A DNA stretch of 64,000 nt, taken from assembly GCF_014203755.1 (NCBI RefSeq), contig NZ_JACHJS010000001.1, forward strand, positions 4,030,001 to 4,094,000, in the 5' to 3' direction. A program made the position numbers and the translations under genes. The notes under the pieces were generated by a model. That model saw only the letters and a list, made by a program, of their open reading frames with translations. It made no database searches and was not told where the DNA came from. This document shows positions 32,219-41,265 of the stretch, piece by piece. Numbering within the stretch: the first letter of the stretch is position 1; each line of letters begins with the position of its first letter. This DNA is from Saccharothrix violaceirubra (lineage in GTDB: Bacteria; Actinomycetota; Actinomycetes; Mycobacteriales; Pseudonocardiaceae).

Positions 32219-33288
32219 TAGTCGCGCGGGTATTCGGCCTCGTAGCGGCGTTTCAGCTCGGCGGCACGGGCCGGGTCGCAGGTTCGGCCCGGGGCCTCCG
32301 GGTCGCAGCCCAGGCGCAGCAGGCGGGCGCGGATGGCGGTCGGGCTGCGGGCGAAGTGGGTGGCCAGGGTCTTGCGGGCGGTTTCCGGGGTCTCGGCCGG
32401 GTCGGTGGCCAGCCAGGACTCGCGCAGTTCCGCCTCCAGCGCGGGCGTCCACGGGGCATTCGCGTTGGCCGGGCCCGAGCGGCGTGGTGGGCGGACCGGA
32501 CCCAGGTCGGGCGTCAGCGGCCAGTGCCGACCCGCCTCGCGGATGCGGTCCACCCGCGCGCGCCACTCCTCGGTCTGCTCGGACTCGCCGCTGCGCGCCA
32601 GACGATCGGTCAGCTTGCGTTCCAGCCGTAAGGCGTACTCCTCCTCGTGCGCACGGTGCCAGGCCGCTTGCCGGTCGTGCAGTTCGGCCAACGTCAGGAA
32701 GCCGATCTCCGACGCGTGGACGCGCGCGAGCTTCCACGCCACCCGCGCGGCGGCCAACGCGTCGCCGTCGCTGGTGTGCGCCCCTTCGAGCCGCACTCCG
32801 TAGTGCGCGCACACGTCCGACAACCGGCGGCGGTCGGTGAAGTCCCGCACCGGACGCAGGTGGCGGTCAACGCACAGCGGGTCCAGAACCGGACCGGTCA
32901 GGGCCAGCGGCCGGTCGAGGTGGCGGGACGACTCCGCGTCGAGCATCGTCAGGTCGAACACCGCGTTGAACACGCATAACGCCACGTCCGGCCGCCACAC
33001 GGCCGCAAGGTGGTCGACGACCTCGGCGACCACCTCGGCCGCCGGCCGCCCCTGCGCACGGGCGTGTTCGGTGCTGATGCCGTGGATGGCCGTGGCGTCG
33101 GGCGGGATCTCGACGCCGGGATCGGCCAGCCACGTGCGGGTGCGCACCGAGGGCGGGCCGTCACCGCGCGGCGTGATGGTCACGACGGACGCGGTGACGA
33201 TGCGGTCCCGGTGCGGGTCGGTGGCGGTGGTCTCCAGGTCGAAAGCGACCAGGGGACCCTCTCCCCATGACCCCGTGGAGTCGTTCAT
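32218..33288 (-). CDS. DnaQ-like 3'-5' exonuclease (DEDDh) with C-terminal HTH-like tail
   Basis: A 356-residue exonuclease of the DnaQ/epsilon type. ExoI holds Asp17 and Glu19 (VAFDLETT), ExoII holds Asp112 (CVFNAVFDLTML) and ExoIII the His171-x4-Asp176 pair (GAHTSDGDALAAA), so the DEDDh site is complete. After residue ~190 come a charged helical region (LAELHDRQAAWHRAHEEEYA) and a C-terminal helix-turn-helix-like tail (PWTPALEAELRESWL, SPTAIRARLLRLGCDP) that may bind DNA. ATG 33288 is chosen; a longer frame is shadow-like. The TAG stop at 32218 uses the TA and first base at the IS5 junction; before insertion it would have been TAA. Confidence 0.87.
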   Translation of the reverse strand: MNDSTGSWGEGPLVAFDLETTATDPHRDRIVTASVVTITPRGDGPPSVRTRTWLADPGVEIPPDATAIHGISTEHARAQGRPAAEVVAEVVDHLAAVWRPDVALCVFNAVFDLTMLDAESSRHLDRPLALTGPVLDPLCVDRHLRPVRDFTDRRRLSDVCAHYGVRLEGAHTSDGDALAAARVAWKLARVHASEIGFLTLAELHDRQAAWHRAHEEEYALRLERKLTDRLARSGESEQTEEWRARVDRIREAGRHWPLTPDLGPVRPPRRSGPANANAPWTPALEAELRESWLATDPAETPETARKTLATHFARSPTAIRARLLRLGCDPEAPGRTCDPARAAELKRRYEAEYPRD

Positions 33289-33331
33289 GGACCCAAGGTA
33301 GCGGGCGGGTACGACAGTTCCGCTTGACCGC

Positions 33332-33883
33332 TCAGGCCGGCACTCGTCCGGCGCAACGGATCCTCCACAGCAGCCGCGCCCCCAGGGCCGCGACCAACGT
33401 CGCCACGGCCAACCCGTACGACACCGACTTGACCGCGTTCGCGGCACCCGCAATCCCGGCCACGAAGTCGAGCCGCTGCGGATACGCCGAGACCAGACCC
33501 GTGATCGCCAGGTCCTCCACCAGGTTCAAAGCAACGCCCGCCAAGGGGAACGCCGACAGCACACCACGCAACGTCCGCGTGGTCCGCAAACCCTTGAGCG
33601 CCAAGCGGGTCCCCAGTACGAGCACCGCCGTCATCGACGCGATCAACGGCAGGTCCAGCAGCAGGATCAGCAGGTGGTCATCACGTCCCGAAGGTCCATA
33701 CGCGGCCAGCCACGTGTACGCGGTGTCCGCCGAGTACCCGGCCGCGCCGGAGGACGTGAGATCACGCCCGCCGCCGATGTTGAGGATGCCGACGCCGTAC
33801 GCGTCGTAAAACGTGGAAGTCGCCGCTCTCATGGCGACCAGCGAACCGGCCAGGGCGGCGACAGCGAGGAGAAGACGGCGCAT
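33332..33883 (-). CDS. Four-helix integral membrane protein
   Basis: A 183-residue membrane protein of unknown function. Hydrophobic segments lie at ~1-20, ~68-95 (LLILLLDLPLIASMTAVLVL), ~110-130 and ~148-172 (SYGLAVATLVAALGARLLW). The first loop, ~20-65, is polar and aromatic (FYDAYGVGILNIGGG). Its ATG at 33883 overlaps the TetR gene's TGA by one base, so the two form an operon. Small membrane proteins paired with TetR regulators are often the regulator's target; no transport motif is seen. Confidence 0.75.
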   Translation of the reverse strand: MRRLLLAVAALAGSLVAMRAATSTFYDAYGVGILNIGGGRDLTSSGAAGYSADTAYTWLAAYGPSGRDDHLLILLLDLPLIASMTAVLVLGTRLALKGLRTTRTLRGVLSAFPLAGVALNLVEDLAITGLVSAYPQRLDFVAGIAGAANAVKSVSYGLAVATLVAALGARLLWRIRCAGRVPA

Positions 33884-34455
33884 CAGGAACTCCGGGTGAC
33901 AGCGGACAGGGCGGCGTCGCGGAGCACGGCGTCGTGCCGGGTGTCCACGAGGTCGAGGGCGGGACTGAGGGTGGCGACGATCAACGGCCGCAGCAGGCAG
34001 CCGAAGAAGATCGCGGCGAGCAGGTTGGGCGCACCGGCGCGGACGACGCCCGCGCGCTGACCGCGCCGGATCACGTCCTCGACGATCTCCAGCGGGAACC
34101 GCGTCCCCGGCGGCAACGACAACGGGACCGAAGCCGTGTTGAGCAGCGTGAACGTGAACGCCTCGGGCTGTCGCCGGTACGCGGCCAGCACCTCGTCCAC
34201 GACCGCGCCCAACTGCGAAACGGGATCGACGCCGTCGCCCGCGATCGCCTCCAGGGCCGCCGAGTACCGGCCGAGGTGGTCGGCGTACAGCTCGTGGGCG
34301 ATCGCCTCCTTGCCCGGGTAGTGCCGGTACAGCGCGGATTCGGCCACGCCCGCGCGCACGGCGATGTGCTTGACGCGGGTGGCGTCGTAGCCGAGTTCGG
34401 CGAAGCAGCCCAGCGCGGCGGCCAGGATGCCCTCCTTCTGACTGGGGCGGCCCAT
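33883..34455 (-). CDS. TetR-family transcriptional regulator
   Basis: A 190-residue repressor. The N-terminal HTH is typical: KEGILAAALGCFAELGYDAT, RVKHIAVRAGVAESALYRHY and PGKEAIAHELYADHL. The C-terminal ligand-binding helices are divergent, as usual. ATG 34455 is preferred to an in-frame start eleven codons upstream because MGRPSQKEG begins the conserved domain and GGAG precedes it. Overlapping palindromes at 34470-34491 directly upstream are the probable autoregulatory operator and also lie before the rightward glycosyltransferase-like gene. It is translationally linked to the downstream membrane protein. Confidence 0.9.
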   Translation of the reverse strand: MGRPSQKEGILAAALGCFAELGYDATRVKHIAVRAGVAESALYRHYPGKEAIAHELYADHLGRYSAALEAIAGDGVDPVSQLGAVVDEVLAAYRRQPEAFTFTLLNTASVPLSLPPGTRFPLEIVEDVIRRGQRAGVVRAGAPNLLAAIFFGCLLRPLIVATLSPALDLVDTRHDAVLRDAALSAVTRSS

Positions 34456-34469
34456 CGGACTCCGTTCAA

Positions 34470-34491
34470 AGTGAATGTTCACTATCATTCA
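34470..34491. promoter_or_regulatory. Overlapping palindromes, probable TetR operator
   Basis: AGTGAA-TG-TTCACT occupies 34470-34483, and TGAATG (34472-34477) forms a second inverted repeat with CATTCA (34486-34491) across 8 bases. It lies 15-36 bases before the TetR start and ~50 bases before the rightward gene at 34540, in an unusually AT-rich spot. Confidence 0.6.
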
Positions 34492-34539
34492 AGCCGGATC
34501 TCGCTCGCGCAAGCCGCGCCCGCACGACATCATCGGCAC

Positions 34540-35640
34540 ATGCCCGTCTCGATCCTCGTCGACTTCGTCTACTGCCATCCGGTCGGTCACGCCGTCGAGG
34601 CCCTGCACCGCGTCCACGGCTACCGCGTGGCCAATCCGGACGCCCGCATCGGACTGGTCCTCAACGCCCACACCCCGGTCGAACTCACTCGCCTGGCACC
34701 GTTCGTGGACGAGACCTACGCCGTGCCGGTCGACGTGTTCACGCCCGCCGACCACACCGCCGCGCTGGCCGCGATCCCCCGCGACTGGGACCACGTCCAG
34801 GACGACCTGCGGTCCCGACTGCCCGATCAGATGGCCCTGTTCCCCGGCCTCGACTCCTACTACAGGGCGGCACGCGAGTACTTCTCGGACAGTGCGCTCG
34901 GCGTGGCCGGGTACGGCCCCTTGCCGTACGCGCGCGGTACACAGTGGACACTCGACCTGCCCGCACCGCCGCGTGCCGACCACCCCAGGATCGCCCTGCT
35001 GCCCGGCGGCAGCGCACCACGCGAGCTGTACCCGTCGGTGCGCTCGTGGCGGCTGGTCGTGACGGCGTTGCTGGACCGGTTCCCCGACGCCGAGTTCGTG
35101 CTGATGGGCAAACTGCGCGCGGACGACCGCACCGCGACGACGTTCACCCGCGCCGAACTCGACGAGATCGCCGCCGCCGCACCGCGCGTGACCGACGCCG
35201 TCGACCGGCCTTTCCTCGACCAGCTCGCCGGGATCCGCGCCTGCGACGTGCTGGTGTCACCGCACTCCGGGTTCGGCATGGCCGCGCTGGCGGCGGGCAC
35301 GCCCTGGCTGGTGCTCAGCGGCAACCGCTGGCCCGAGTACTTCTTCAACGGCGTGCCGTTCCACAGCGTGCTGCCCGACGTGGACCGCTTCCCGGCCTTC
35401 ACCATGGCGGGCCCCGACCCGGACCCGGTGGACGACGACGGCCCGCGCTCGCCGAGCATGTCGTTCCGGCGGATCGAGGCCGACCTGCCCGAGATCGTGG
35501 AGTACACGGCGAAGCTCGTCGCGGGCGAGGTCGACTACGAGGACGCCCTGCGCCGCCAGGTCCAGGGCATGCTCCGCGTGCGCGGCGGGCACGCCGAAGC
35601 GCTGTGGACGCTCGACGACCTGCACCTCGACCACCTGTAA
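34540..35640 (+). CDS. Glycosyltransferase family 9-like protein
   Basis: A 366-residue protein with the GT-B layout of heptosyltransferase-like enzymes. The N-terminal Rossmann half starts SILVDFVYCHPVGHAVEALH. The C-terminal half begins IALLPGGSAPRELYPSVRSW, continues with DAEFVLMGKL and contains the nucleotide-sugar pocket LVSPHSGFGMAALAAGTPWL followed by LSGNRWPEYFFNG. Actinomycetes lack LPS heptose, so the sugar and acceptor are unknown; related proteins occur singly or in glycosylation loci. ATG 34540 is taken from the conserved beginning; the frame extends further upstream through shadow sequence. It diverges from the TetR gene across the probable operator and may be regulated by it. 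Confidence 0.75.
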   Translation: MPVSILVDFVYCHPVGHAVEALHRVHGYRVANPDARIGLVLNAHTPVELTRLAPFVDETYAVPVDVFTPADHTAALAAIPRDWDHVQDDLRSRLPDQMALFPGLDSYYRAAREYFSDSALGVAGYGPLPYARGTQWTLDLPAPPRADHPRIALLPGGSAPRELYPSVRSWRLVVTALLDRFPDAEFVLMGKLRADDRTATTFTRAELDEIAAAAPRVTDAVDRPFLDQLAGIRACDVLVSPHSGFGMAALAAGTPWLVLSGNRWPEYFFNGVPFHSVLPDVDRFPAFTMAGPDPDPVDDDGPRSPSMSFRRIEADLPEIVEYTAKLVAGEVDYEDALRRQVQGMLRVRGGHAEALWTLDDLHLDHL

Positions 35641-35683
35641 TCCGCACGATTGCGTTGCCGTCCGGGCACATCCGGTATCGGGT

Positions 35684-38221
35684 GTGCCGGTGGAAGCCGG
35701 GAGTGTCAATCAGTTCGCGGTCGCCGGGATCGCCTACCAGTCCGGACGGGACATGATCGTCCACGAGGCCCCGCGGGTCGCCTGGCCGGTGCGGGTCGGC
35801 GCGCCGCCCCCGGCCGCCCGGCACCACCGGGACCGCGACGTCGTGCTCGAACCCGGCCGGGACGTGGTGCTGACCGGGCTCGGCGGCGTCGGCAAGACCC
35901 AGGTGGCCGCGCGGTTCGCCGCGTCGGTGTGGACGGATTCCTCGGTCGACCTGGCCGTGTGGGTGACGGCGGTGTCGCGGGACGCCGTGGTGACCGCGTT
36001 CGCCGAAGCCGCGCGGCGGGTGTCGTGCTGCCGTGACGACTGCCCGCCGGACGACGCGGCCGAGGCGTTCCGGGCGTGGCTGGTGAGCTGCGGGCTGCGG
36101 TGGGTCGTGGTGCTCGACGACGTGCGCGATCCCCACGACCTGCGGGGACTCCGGCCGCCCTCGTCGGGGTGGACGGTGATCACCACCCGCCGTCGGGACC
36201 GGGCGCTCGGCCAGGCCATCGTGGAACTGGACGTGTTCTCCGTCGAGGAAGCCGTGGCCTACCTGGCATCCGCGTTGCCCTCGCACGCGCACGAGGAGTT
36301 GGCAGGGCTCGCCGAGGACCTGGGCCGCCTGCCGCTGGCGTTGGCGCACGCCGCCGCGTTCATCGCCGACAAGCCGCTGCTGTCGGTGGCGGGCTACCGG
36401 AAACGGCTCGCCGACCGCTGCCGCACGCTCGCCGACGTGATGCCCTCGGGGACCGAGCCCGTCGACGACCGGGTCGGCGCCGTGGCCGCCACCTGGTCGT
36501 TGTCGATCGACCTCGCCGACGGGCTCCCGCCGCGCGGCCTGGCCCGGCCGGTGCTGGACCTGGCGAGCCTGCTCGACCCGGCGGGCGTGCCGGTGTCGGT
36601 GTTCGAGCAGGCGACCGGCCTGGAGGTCGACGACGTGCACGACGCGCTGGCCTGCCTGCACCGGTTGAGCCTGGTGACGCTCGACCCCGACCGACCCGCA
36701 CGGGCGGTGGCCGTGCATGCGTTGGTGCAGCGGGCCGTCCGCGACACGTTCACACCGGCGAAGACCAGCGAACTCGCCCACGTGGCCGCGCGGGCGCTGA
36801 CCGACCTCTGGCCCGCCACCTTCGACCCCGAGTCCGCGCAGGCGTTCCGCTCGGCCGCACTCGCGCTGCACGCCAACACCACGCCCGCGTTGCGCGAGCC
36901 GGACCTGCACGTGGTGCTGTTCCTCGTCGGCCGGTCGCTGGCCGATGCCGGGCAGTCGGCCGCCGCCGTCACCTACTTCCGCGCGCTGCACGCCGAGGCG
37001 GACACCCACCTCGGCGCCGACCACAGGGACACCCTCACCGCGCGGCACAACCTCGCGGCGGCGTTGGGCGAGCTGGGCCGGCCGGCGGAGGCGGTCGCCG
37101 AGTACGAGAGGCTGCTGGCCGACCGGCTGCGGGTACTGGGCCCGGACCACCCCGACGTATTGCCCACGCGCAACAACCTCGCGCTCTGGCGGGGCGAGTC
37201 CGGCGACGCGGCGGGTGCCGCGGACGAGTTCGCGGCCATGATCGCCGACAGCACCCGCATCCTGGGGCCGCACCACTCCGGCACCCTGACCGCGCGGCAC
37301 AACCTCGCCTACTGGCGCGGCGAGGCGGGCGAGCACACCGGCGCGATAGCGGAGTTCCGGGCGCTGCTGGCCGACCAGGTCGCCCTGCTGGGCCCCGACC
37401 ACCCGGACTGCCTGACCACCCGGCACAACATCGCCACCTGGCTGGACTGGGTCGGCGACTCGGCGCAGGCGATCGCCGAGTACGAGGCGCTGGCCGCCGA
37501 CCAGTGCCGCGTCCTCGGCGCGAACCACCCGGACCTCCTGCTGAACCGCCACAACCTGGCGGCGGCGCGGGTCGTGCTCGGTGGGGCGGCGGACGTCCTG
37601 GGGCAGTTCGAGGCGCTCGCGGCCGACTGCCTGGAGGCGCTCGGCGCGGACCACCCCCTCACGCTCACCGTGCACGGAGGGCTCGCGAACTGCCGAGGCC
37701 ACGCCGGTGACCACGAGGGCGCCGCACGCCTGTTCGCCGAATCGGCCGCCGACCGGACCCGCGTGCTCGGTGCCGACCACCCGAGCACGCTCGTCAGCCG
37801 CAGCAACTCGGCGTACTGGCGGGGCAAGTCCGGTGACGCGGCGGGCGCGTCGACCGCGTACGAGGCCCTGCTCCCCGACTGCCTGCGGCTCCTGGGACCC
37901 GACCATCACCACACCTTGTCCGTGCGGCACAACGTGGCGCGGTGGCGGGGTGAGGCCGGTGACGCGTCAGGCGCGCTGGCGGGCTTCACGACGCTGCTGC
38001 CCGACCGCGTGCGCGTGCTCGGCCCGGACCACCCGCAGACCCTGACCAACCGGCACGAGATCGCGCGGTGGACGGACGCGTCCGGGGACGTCCCGGGTGC
38101 GGTGGCCCTGCTGGAAACCCTGCTGGCCGACCGGAACCGCGTGCTGGGACCGGACCACCCGGACACCGCGCTGACCCTGCGCGACCTCGACCGCCTCGAC
38201 GGCCCGGCCCCGGCTCCCTGA
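35684..38221 (+). CDS. NB-ARC (STAND) NTPase with ~10 tetratricopeptide repeats
   Basis: An 845-residue STAND-type signalling ATPase. The NB-ARC module starts at ~50, with Walker A GLGGVGKTQ (65-73), Walker B WVVVLDDVRD, the sensor VITTRRRD, and a GLPL-like LGRLPLALAHAAAFI. A winged-helix region follows (~270-350). From ~430 to the end about ten 42-residue TPR_12-type units run in tandem, each with a variant of VLGPDHPDTL and RHNLAxWRGEAG. The N-terminus (~45 residues) has no clear effector domain, so output is unclear. Such proteins act as regulators or sensors in secondary metabolism, or as NLR-like defence proteins. GTG 35684 is the likely start. The repeats generate long antisense shadow ORFs. 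Confidence 0.9.
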   Translation: MPVEAGSVNQFAVAGIAYQSGRDMIVHEAPRVAWPVRVGAPPPAARHHRDRDVVLEPGRDVVLTGLGGVGKTQVAARFAASVWTDSSVDLAVWVTAVSRDAVVTAFAEAARRVSCCRDDCPPDDAAEAFRAWLVSCGLRWVVVLDDVRDPHDLRGLRPPSSGWTVITTRRRDRALGQAIVELDVFSVEEAVAYLASALPSHAHEELAGLAEDLGRLPLALAHAAAFIADKPLLSVAGYRKRLADRCRTLADVMPSGTEPVDDRVGAVAATWSLSIDLADGLPPRGLARPVLDLASLLDPAGVPVSVFEQATGLEVDDVHDALACLHRLSLVTLDPDRPARAVAVHALVQRAVRDTFTPAKTSELAHVAARALTDLWPATFDPESAQAFRSAALALHANTTPALREPDLHVVLFLVGRSLADAGQSAAAVTYFRALHAEADTHLGADHRDTLTARHNLAAALGELGRPAEAVAEYERLLADRLRVLGPDHPDVLPTRNNLALWRGESGDAAGAADEFAAMIADSTRILGPHHSGTLTARHNLAYWRGEAGEHTGAIAEFRALLADQVALLGPDHPDCLTTRHNIATWLDWVGDSAQAIAEYEALAADQCRVLGANHPDLLLNRHNLAAARVVLGGAADVLGQFEALAADCLEALGADHPLTLTVHGGLANCRGHAGDHEGAARLFAESAADRTRVLGADHPSTLVSRSNSAYWRGKSGDAAGASTAYEALLPDCLRLLGPDHHHTLSVRHNVARWRGEAGDASGALAGFTTLLPDRVRVLGPDHPQTLTNRHEIARWTDASGDVPGAVALLETLLADRNRVLGPDHPDTALTLRDLDRLDGPAPAP

Positions 38222-38236
38222 CCGGTGCCCCGCCCG

Positions 38237-38602
38237 TCAGCGACCGGCCCGGACCACCGACAGGGACGCGGCGGCCGGCCAGTCCTCGGGCGGCTCGCCG
38301 TAGTGGATCAGTTCCAGGTAGGACAGGGCCCCGTCGTCCAGGAACAGGATCACCTCCAAGGGCAGCCCGTCCGCATCGGGCTCGGTACGGGCCTCGGTGG
38401 GTGCGAGCCTGCCCCGGTAGGGCGAGCGCGGCACGTCGTCGGGCACCGAGAGGTCCACCGAGGGACAGCCGCAGCCGCACCTGCCGGTCACCGCGGCGAC
38501 GGCCACCTGCGCCCGCAGTTCGGCGGCGCCGGGGAACTCCTTCGACAGCAACAGGTCCAGCACGGCCTTCTCGGTCGCCGTGAGCGGTCGGCTCTCGTCC
38601 AT
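38237..38602 (-). CDS. Small conserved hypothetical protein with Cys cluster
   Basis: A 121-residue protein of unknown function. The N-terminal helix (LTATEKAVLDLLLSKEFPGA) is followed by RCGCGCPSVDL, a compact three-cysteine cluster that could bind metal, and a beta-rich C-terminus (LEVILFLDDGALSYLELIHY, GEPPEDWPAAASL). Proteins of this shape are common as hypothetical genes in Pseudonocardiales. ATG 38602 is the start. It is convergent with the NB-ARC gene (15-base gap) and divergent from the caspase-like gene, with which it shares an 87-base promoter region. Confidence 0.75.
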   Translation of the reverse strand: MDESRPLTATEKAVLDLLLSKEFPGAAELRAQVAVAAVTGRCGCGCPSVDLSVPDDVPRSPYRGRLAPTEARTEPDADGLPLEVILFLDDGALSYLELIHYGEPPEDWPAAASLSVVRAGR

Positions 38603-38689
38603 GGCGCGATACTGCCACGGACGGCCGCCCGGCGTGGCGGAATCCGTTGTCGCACAACCGTTATGCACGGCCGGCACAATCCTCCGGTC

Positions 38690-40729
38690 ATGCGGACGGC
38701 ATTGCTGATCGCCACGGACACCTACACCGACCCGACGTTCGGCGCGCTGCGCGCACCCGCACTCGACGCCGGGGAACTGGACGGGGTACTGGCCCACCCG
38801 GACATCGGCGACTTCACCACCGAGGTGCTGGTCAACGCTTCCGCGCAGGACGTCCGCGAACGCGTCGACGCGGTGTTCGGCCGGGCCGACCGCGACGACC
38901 TCGTCCTGCTCTACCTGTCGGGCCACGGGGTCAAGGACCGCTCGGGCGGCCTGTACTTCGCCGCACCCGACACCCGCCACGACCTGCTCGCGTCGACCTC
39001 GATCCCGGCCGCGTTCGTGCGTGGGGTGATCGACCGCAGCAAGGCCCGGAAGGTGGTCGTGTGGTTGGACTGCTGCTACGGCGGCGCGTTCCCCACCGGC
39101 ATGTCCCCGCGCGCGGCCGGGCAGGTCGACGTGCTCGACCAACTCGACGACGGCCGCGGCTGCGTGATCATGACCTCGGCCACGCACGTCCAGTACGCCT
39201 ACGAACCCGACGGCTCGGTCCGCGACGAGACCGGACCGTCGGTGTTCACCCGGGCCATCGTGGAGGGGCTGCGGACCGGCGCGGCGGACCTGGACGGCGA
39301 CGGCGAGGTCAGCACCGCGGACCTGTACGCGTACGTGTACGAACGGCTGCGCCGGGAAAGCCCCGACCAGACCCCGACCACCAGCGGCATGATCGCGGGC
39401 GACCTGCGGATCGCGCACGTCGGCGTCCGACTACCCGCCGGGCTGCCCGACGAGTTGCGCCGCCTGGTCCGCAGCACCGACCCGGAGTTCCGCGCGCTGG
39501 GCTTACGTCTGCTCGCCGAACGCGCCGACACCGGGGACGACGTCGCCGCCCGCACGCTGGACCTGCTGAAGGGAGACGACACCCCGACCCCCGCGCGGGA
39601 ATCGGATCACTTGAAGCGATGCGCAATGCTCTGGAGCAACGCCGCAGGTGTGGCGTTCAGCCCGGATTCCTCCCTGTTCGCCGCCTCGGGGATCGTGTGG
39701 GACACCGTGGCTTGGCAAGAAGTCCACAGCATTCGCGGGCTGAACCCAGGCGAGGCCGCATTCAGCCCGGACGGGACGCTGCTCGCACAGGGACTCCGCC
39801 TGGGACCTGCCCTGTACTCCACCACCTCCTGGACCCTCAAGACCCGCGCCCGGAGCACGAAGTCGTGGCCCGACCGCAGCGGACGGCTGTCGTTCGGCCA
39901 CGACGGACGACTTATCGTCCAATGGGCGCCTGGGCACAAGCCCGTCCTCTGGGTATCGGCCGGGAATCGATGGCAGGAACGGCCGCTGCCGGTGGACCAC
40001 CTGAGGTCGCTGCATCTGAGTCGCTCCACGCCTCTGCTGGTGACGCTCGCGGTCGACGGCGTCGTCGAGGTCTTCGACACGACCACCCGCCGCCCGACGG
40101 GTGGTCCGTCGGTCCCGGAGCCCGCCGCGACGGCAGTGGCGATCAGCCCGGACGGCCGACTGCTCGCCGTCGCCGACGACCAACGGACGGAGCTGCGCCG
40201 GACTTCCGACCGGCAGGTGGTGACCACGCTGCCCCGAGGGGTGACGGACTGGCGCGGGCTCGCGTTCGCCCCGGACGGCCGACTGCTCGCGACCGTCGAC
40301 CTCGACGGTGTCCGGCTGTGGAGCGTGCCCTCGGGCAATCCGGTCCAGTCGCTGCACACGGAACTCACACACATCGAGTTCAGTCCGGACGGTCGTTTCC
40401 TCGCGGGCATCGCGGGCAACGGCCAGGTGTGGCTGTGGTCGGTCGACCCGCGTGACCTCGCCACCCTCCCGGAGCGCAGGGCATGTCCGCCGACCACACG
40501 TGAACGCAGGGCACGACTCCGGCACATCGACAAGATCGCGGGCCGGACGCGGGTCGCCACGGGAGCGGCGGGCCTGTCGGGCACCGTCGCGGTGCTGGAT
40601 GCCTGGTTCTCCGTCACCGCACTGGTGCTCGCGTCGATCGGCTTGCTCACTCTGGTCCTGGCCGTCCCCGAAGCCGTCAGATGGACGTTGGCACAGGATC
40701 TGCGACCGGGCGGTCGAAGCGGTAGATGA
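38690..40729 (+). CDS. Caspase-like (C14) protease with WD40-type repeats and C-terminal TM
   Basis: A 679-residue protein. The peptidase C14 domain (1-~240) has the catalytic His79 in YLSGHGVKD and Cys129 in WLDCCYGGAF. DAGELDGVL and GPSVFTRAIVEGLRTG are the usual flanking signatures, and an EF-hand-like DLDGDGEVSTADLYAY follows. After a linker (~245-310), residues ~310-600 carry WD40-like blades (FSPDGTLLA, ISPDGRLLAVADDQ, FAPDGRLLATVDLDGVRLW, FSPDGRFLAG). Two hydrophobic helices near the end (TALVLASIGLLTLVLAVPEA) should anchor it in the membrane. Bacterial caspase-WD40 proteins are suspected cell-death or signalling proteases. The 3' end overlaps the convergent acetyltransferase gene by 53 bases. 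Confidence 0.9.
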   Translation: MRTALLIATDTYTDPTFGALRAPALDAGELDGVLAHPDIGDFTTEVLVNASAQDVRERVDAVFGRADRDDLVLLYLSGHGVKDRSGGLYFAAPDTRHDLLASTSIPAAFVRGVIDRSKARKVVVWLDCCYGGAFPTGMSPRAAGQVDVLDQLDDGRGCVIMTSATHVQYAYEPDGSVRDETGPSVFTRAIVEGLRTGAADLDGDGEVSTADLYAYVYERLRRESPDQTPTTSGMIAGDLRIAHVGVRLPAGLPDELRRLVRSTDPEFRALGLRLLAERADTGDDVAARTLDLLKGDDTPTPARESDHLKRCAMLWSNAAGVAFSPDSSLFAASGIVWDTVAWQEVHSIRGLNPGEAAFSPDGTLLAQGLRLGPALYSTTSWTLKTRARSTKSWPDRSGRLSFGHDGRLIVQWAPGHKPVLWVSAGNRWQERPLPVDHLRSLHLSRSTPLLVTLAVDGVVEVFDTTTRRPTGGPSVPEPAATAVAISPDGRLLAVADDQRTELRRTSDRQVVTTLPRGVTDWRGLAFAPDGRLLATVDLDGVRLWSVPSGNPVQSLHTELTHIEFSPDGRFLAGIAGNGQVWLWSVDPRDLATLPERRACPPTTRERRARLRHIDKIAGRTRVATGAAGLSGTVAVLDAWFSVTALVLASIGLLTLVLAVPEAVRWTLAQDLRPGGRSGR

Positions 40730-41249
40730 CGTGGTCGCGGTCGTCGATCGGGTTGTCCGGTTCGAGTTCGCCCTCGGCGACGCGGGTGAAGCCGGCCTTC
40801 TCCAACGCCCGCCACGACGCGCGGTTGGCCGCCGACACCGGGACCACGACGGCCGGCGCCGCCGGGTGACTCGTCCACGTCTCGTCGACCACCGCGCGGA
40901 TCACGCGTGCGCCCAGTCCCTTGCCGGTCAGCGACACCTCGCCGATCAGGTAGTCGACGCTCACCGTCTCGGGGTGGACGGCGAGGATCGGGGCCAGTTC
41001 CTCGATGTACTCCGGGTAGTCGCCGTAGCGGCTGCGCTGCACCAGACCGACCGGAGCGCCCGAAAGGGACACCAGCAGGTCCTCCGACGGCTCCTCGCCG
41101 CGTGCCGCCGGGCCGAAGTCCCGCGCCACCGCCTCGGGTGTCGTCTCGTGGTGCCACCAGCGGGCCACGTGCGGGCTCAGGAGCCAGTCGCGCAGCAGGG
41201 GGAAATCGGCCTCGGTCAGCCGCCGCCAGGTCACTTCGCCCTCGACCAT
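40677..41249 (-). CDS. GNAT acetyltransferase, AAC(6')-like
   Basis: A 190-residue acetyl-CoA-dependent N-acetyltransferase of the AAC(6')/siderophore-type GNAT group: WRRLTEADFPLLRDWLLSPH, VARWWHHE, PVGLVQRSRYGDYPEY, SVDYLIGEVSLTGKGLGARV (acetyl-CoA loop) and ANRASWRALEKAGFTRVAEG. Family members modify aminoglycosides or other amines; a resistance role is possible but not shown by sequence. ATG 41249. It may be the last gene of the leftward operon behind the GTPase gene (17-base gap) or independent. Its 3' end overlaps the caspase-like gene tail. Confidence 0.87.
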   Translation of the reverse strand: MVEGEVTWRRLTEADFPLLRDWLLSPHVARWWHHETTPEAVARDFGPAARGEEPSEDLLVSLSGAPVGLVQRSRYGDYPEYIEELAPILAVHPETVSVDYLIGEVSLTGKGLGARVIRAVVDETWTSHPAAPAVVVPVSAANRASWRALEKAGFTRVAEGELEPDNPIDDRDHVIYRFDRPVADPVPTSI

Positions 41250-41265
41250 GCCGGGACGGTACCGC

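Noticed and set aside
35399..37930. 843-residue reverse ORF with repeats
   Set aside because: Its repeat pattern (VVRAEDA-like) is the mirror of the TPR repeats on the forward strand; no family motif.
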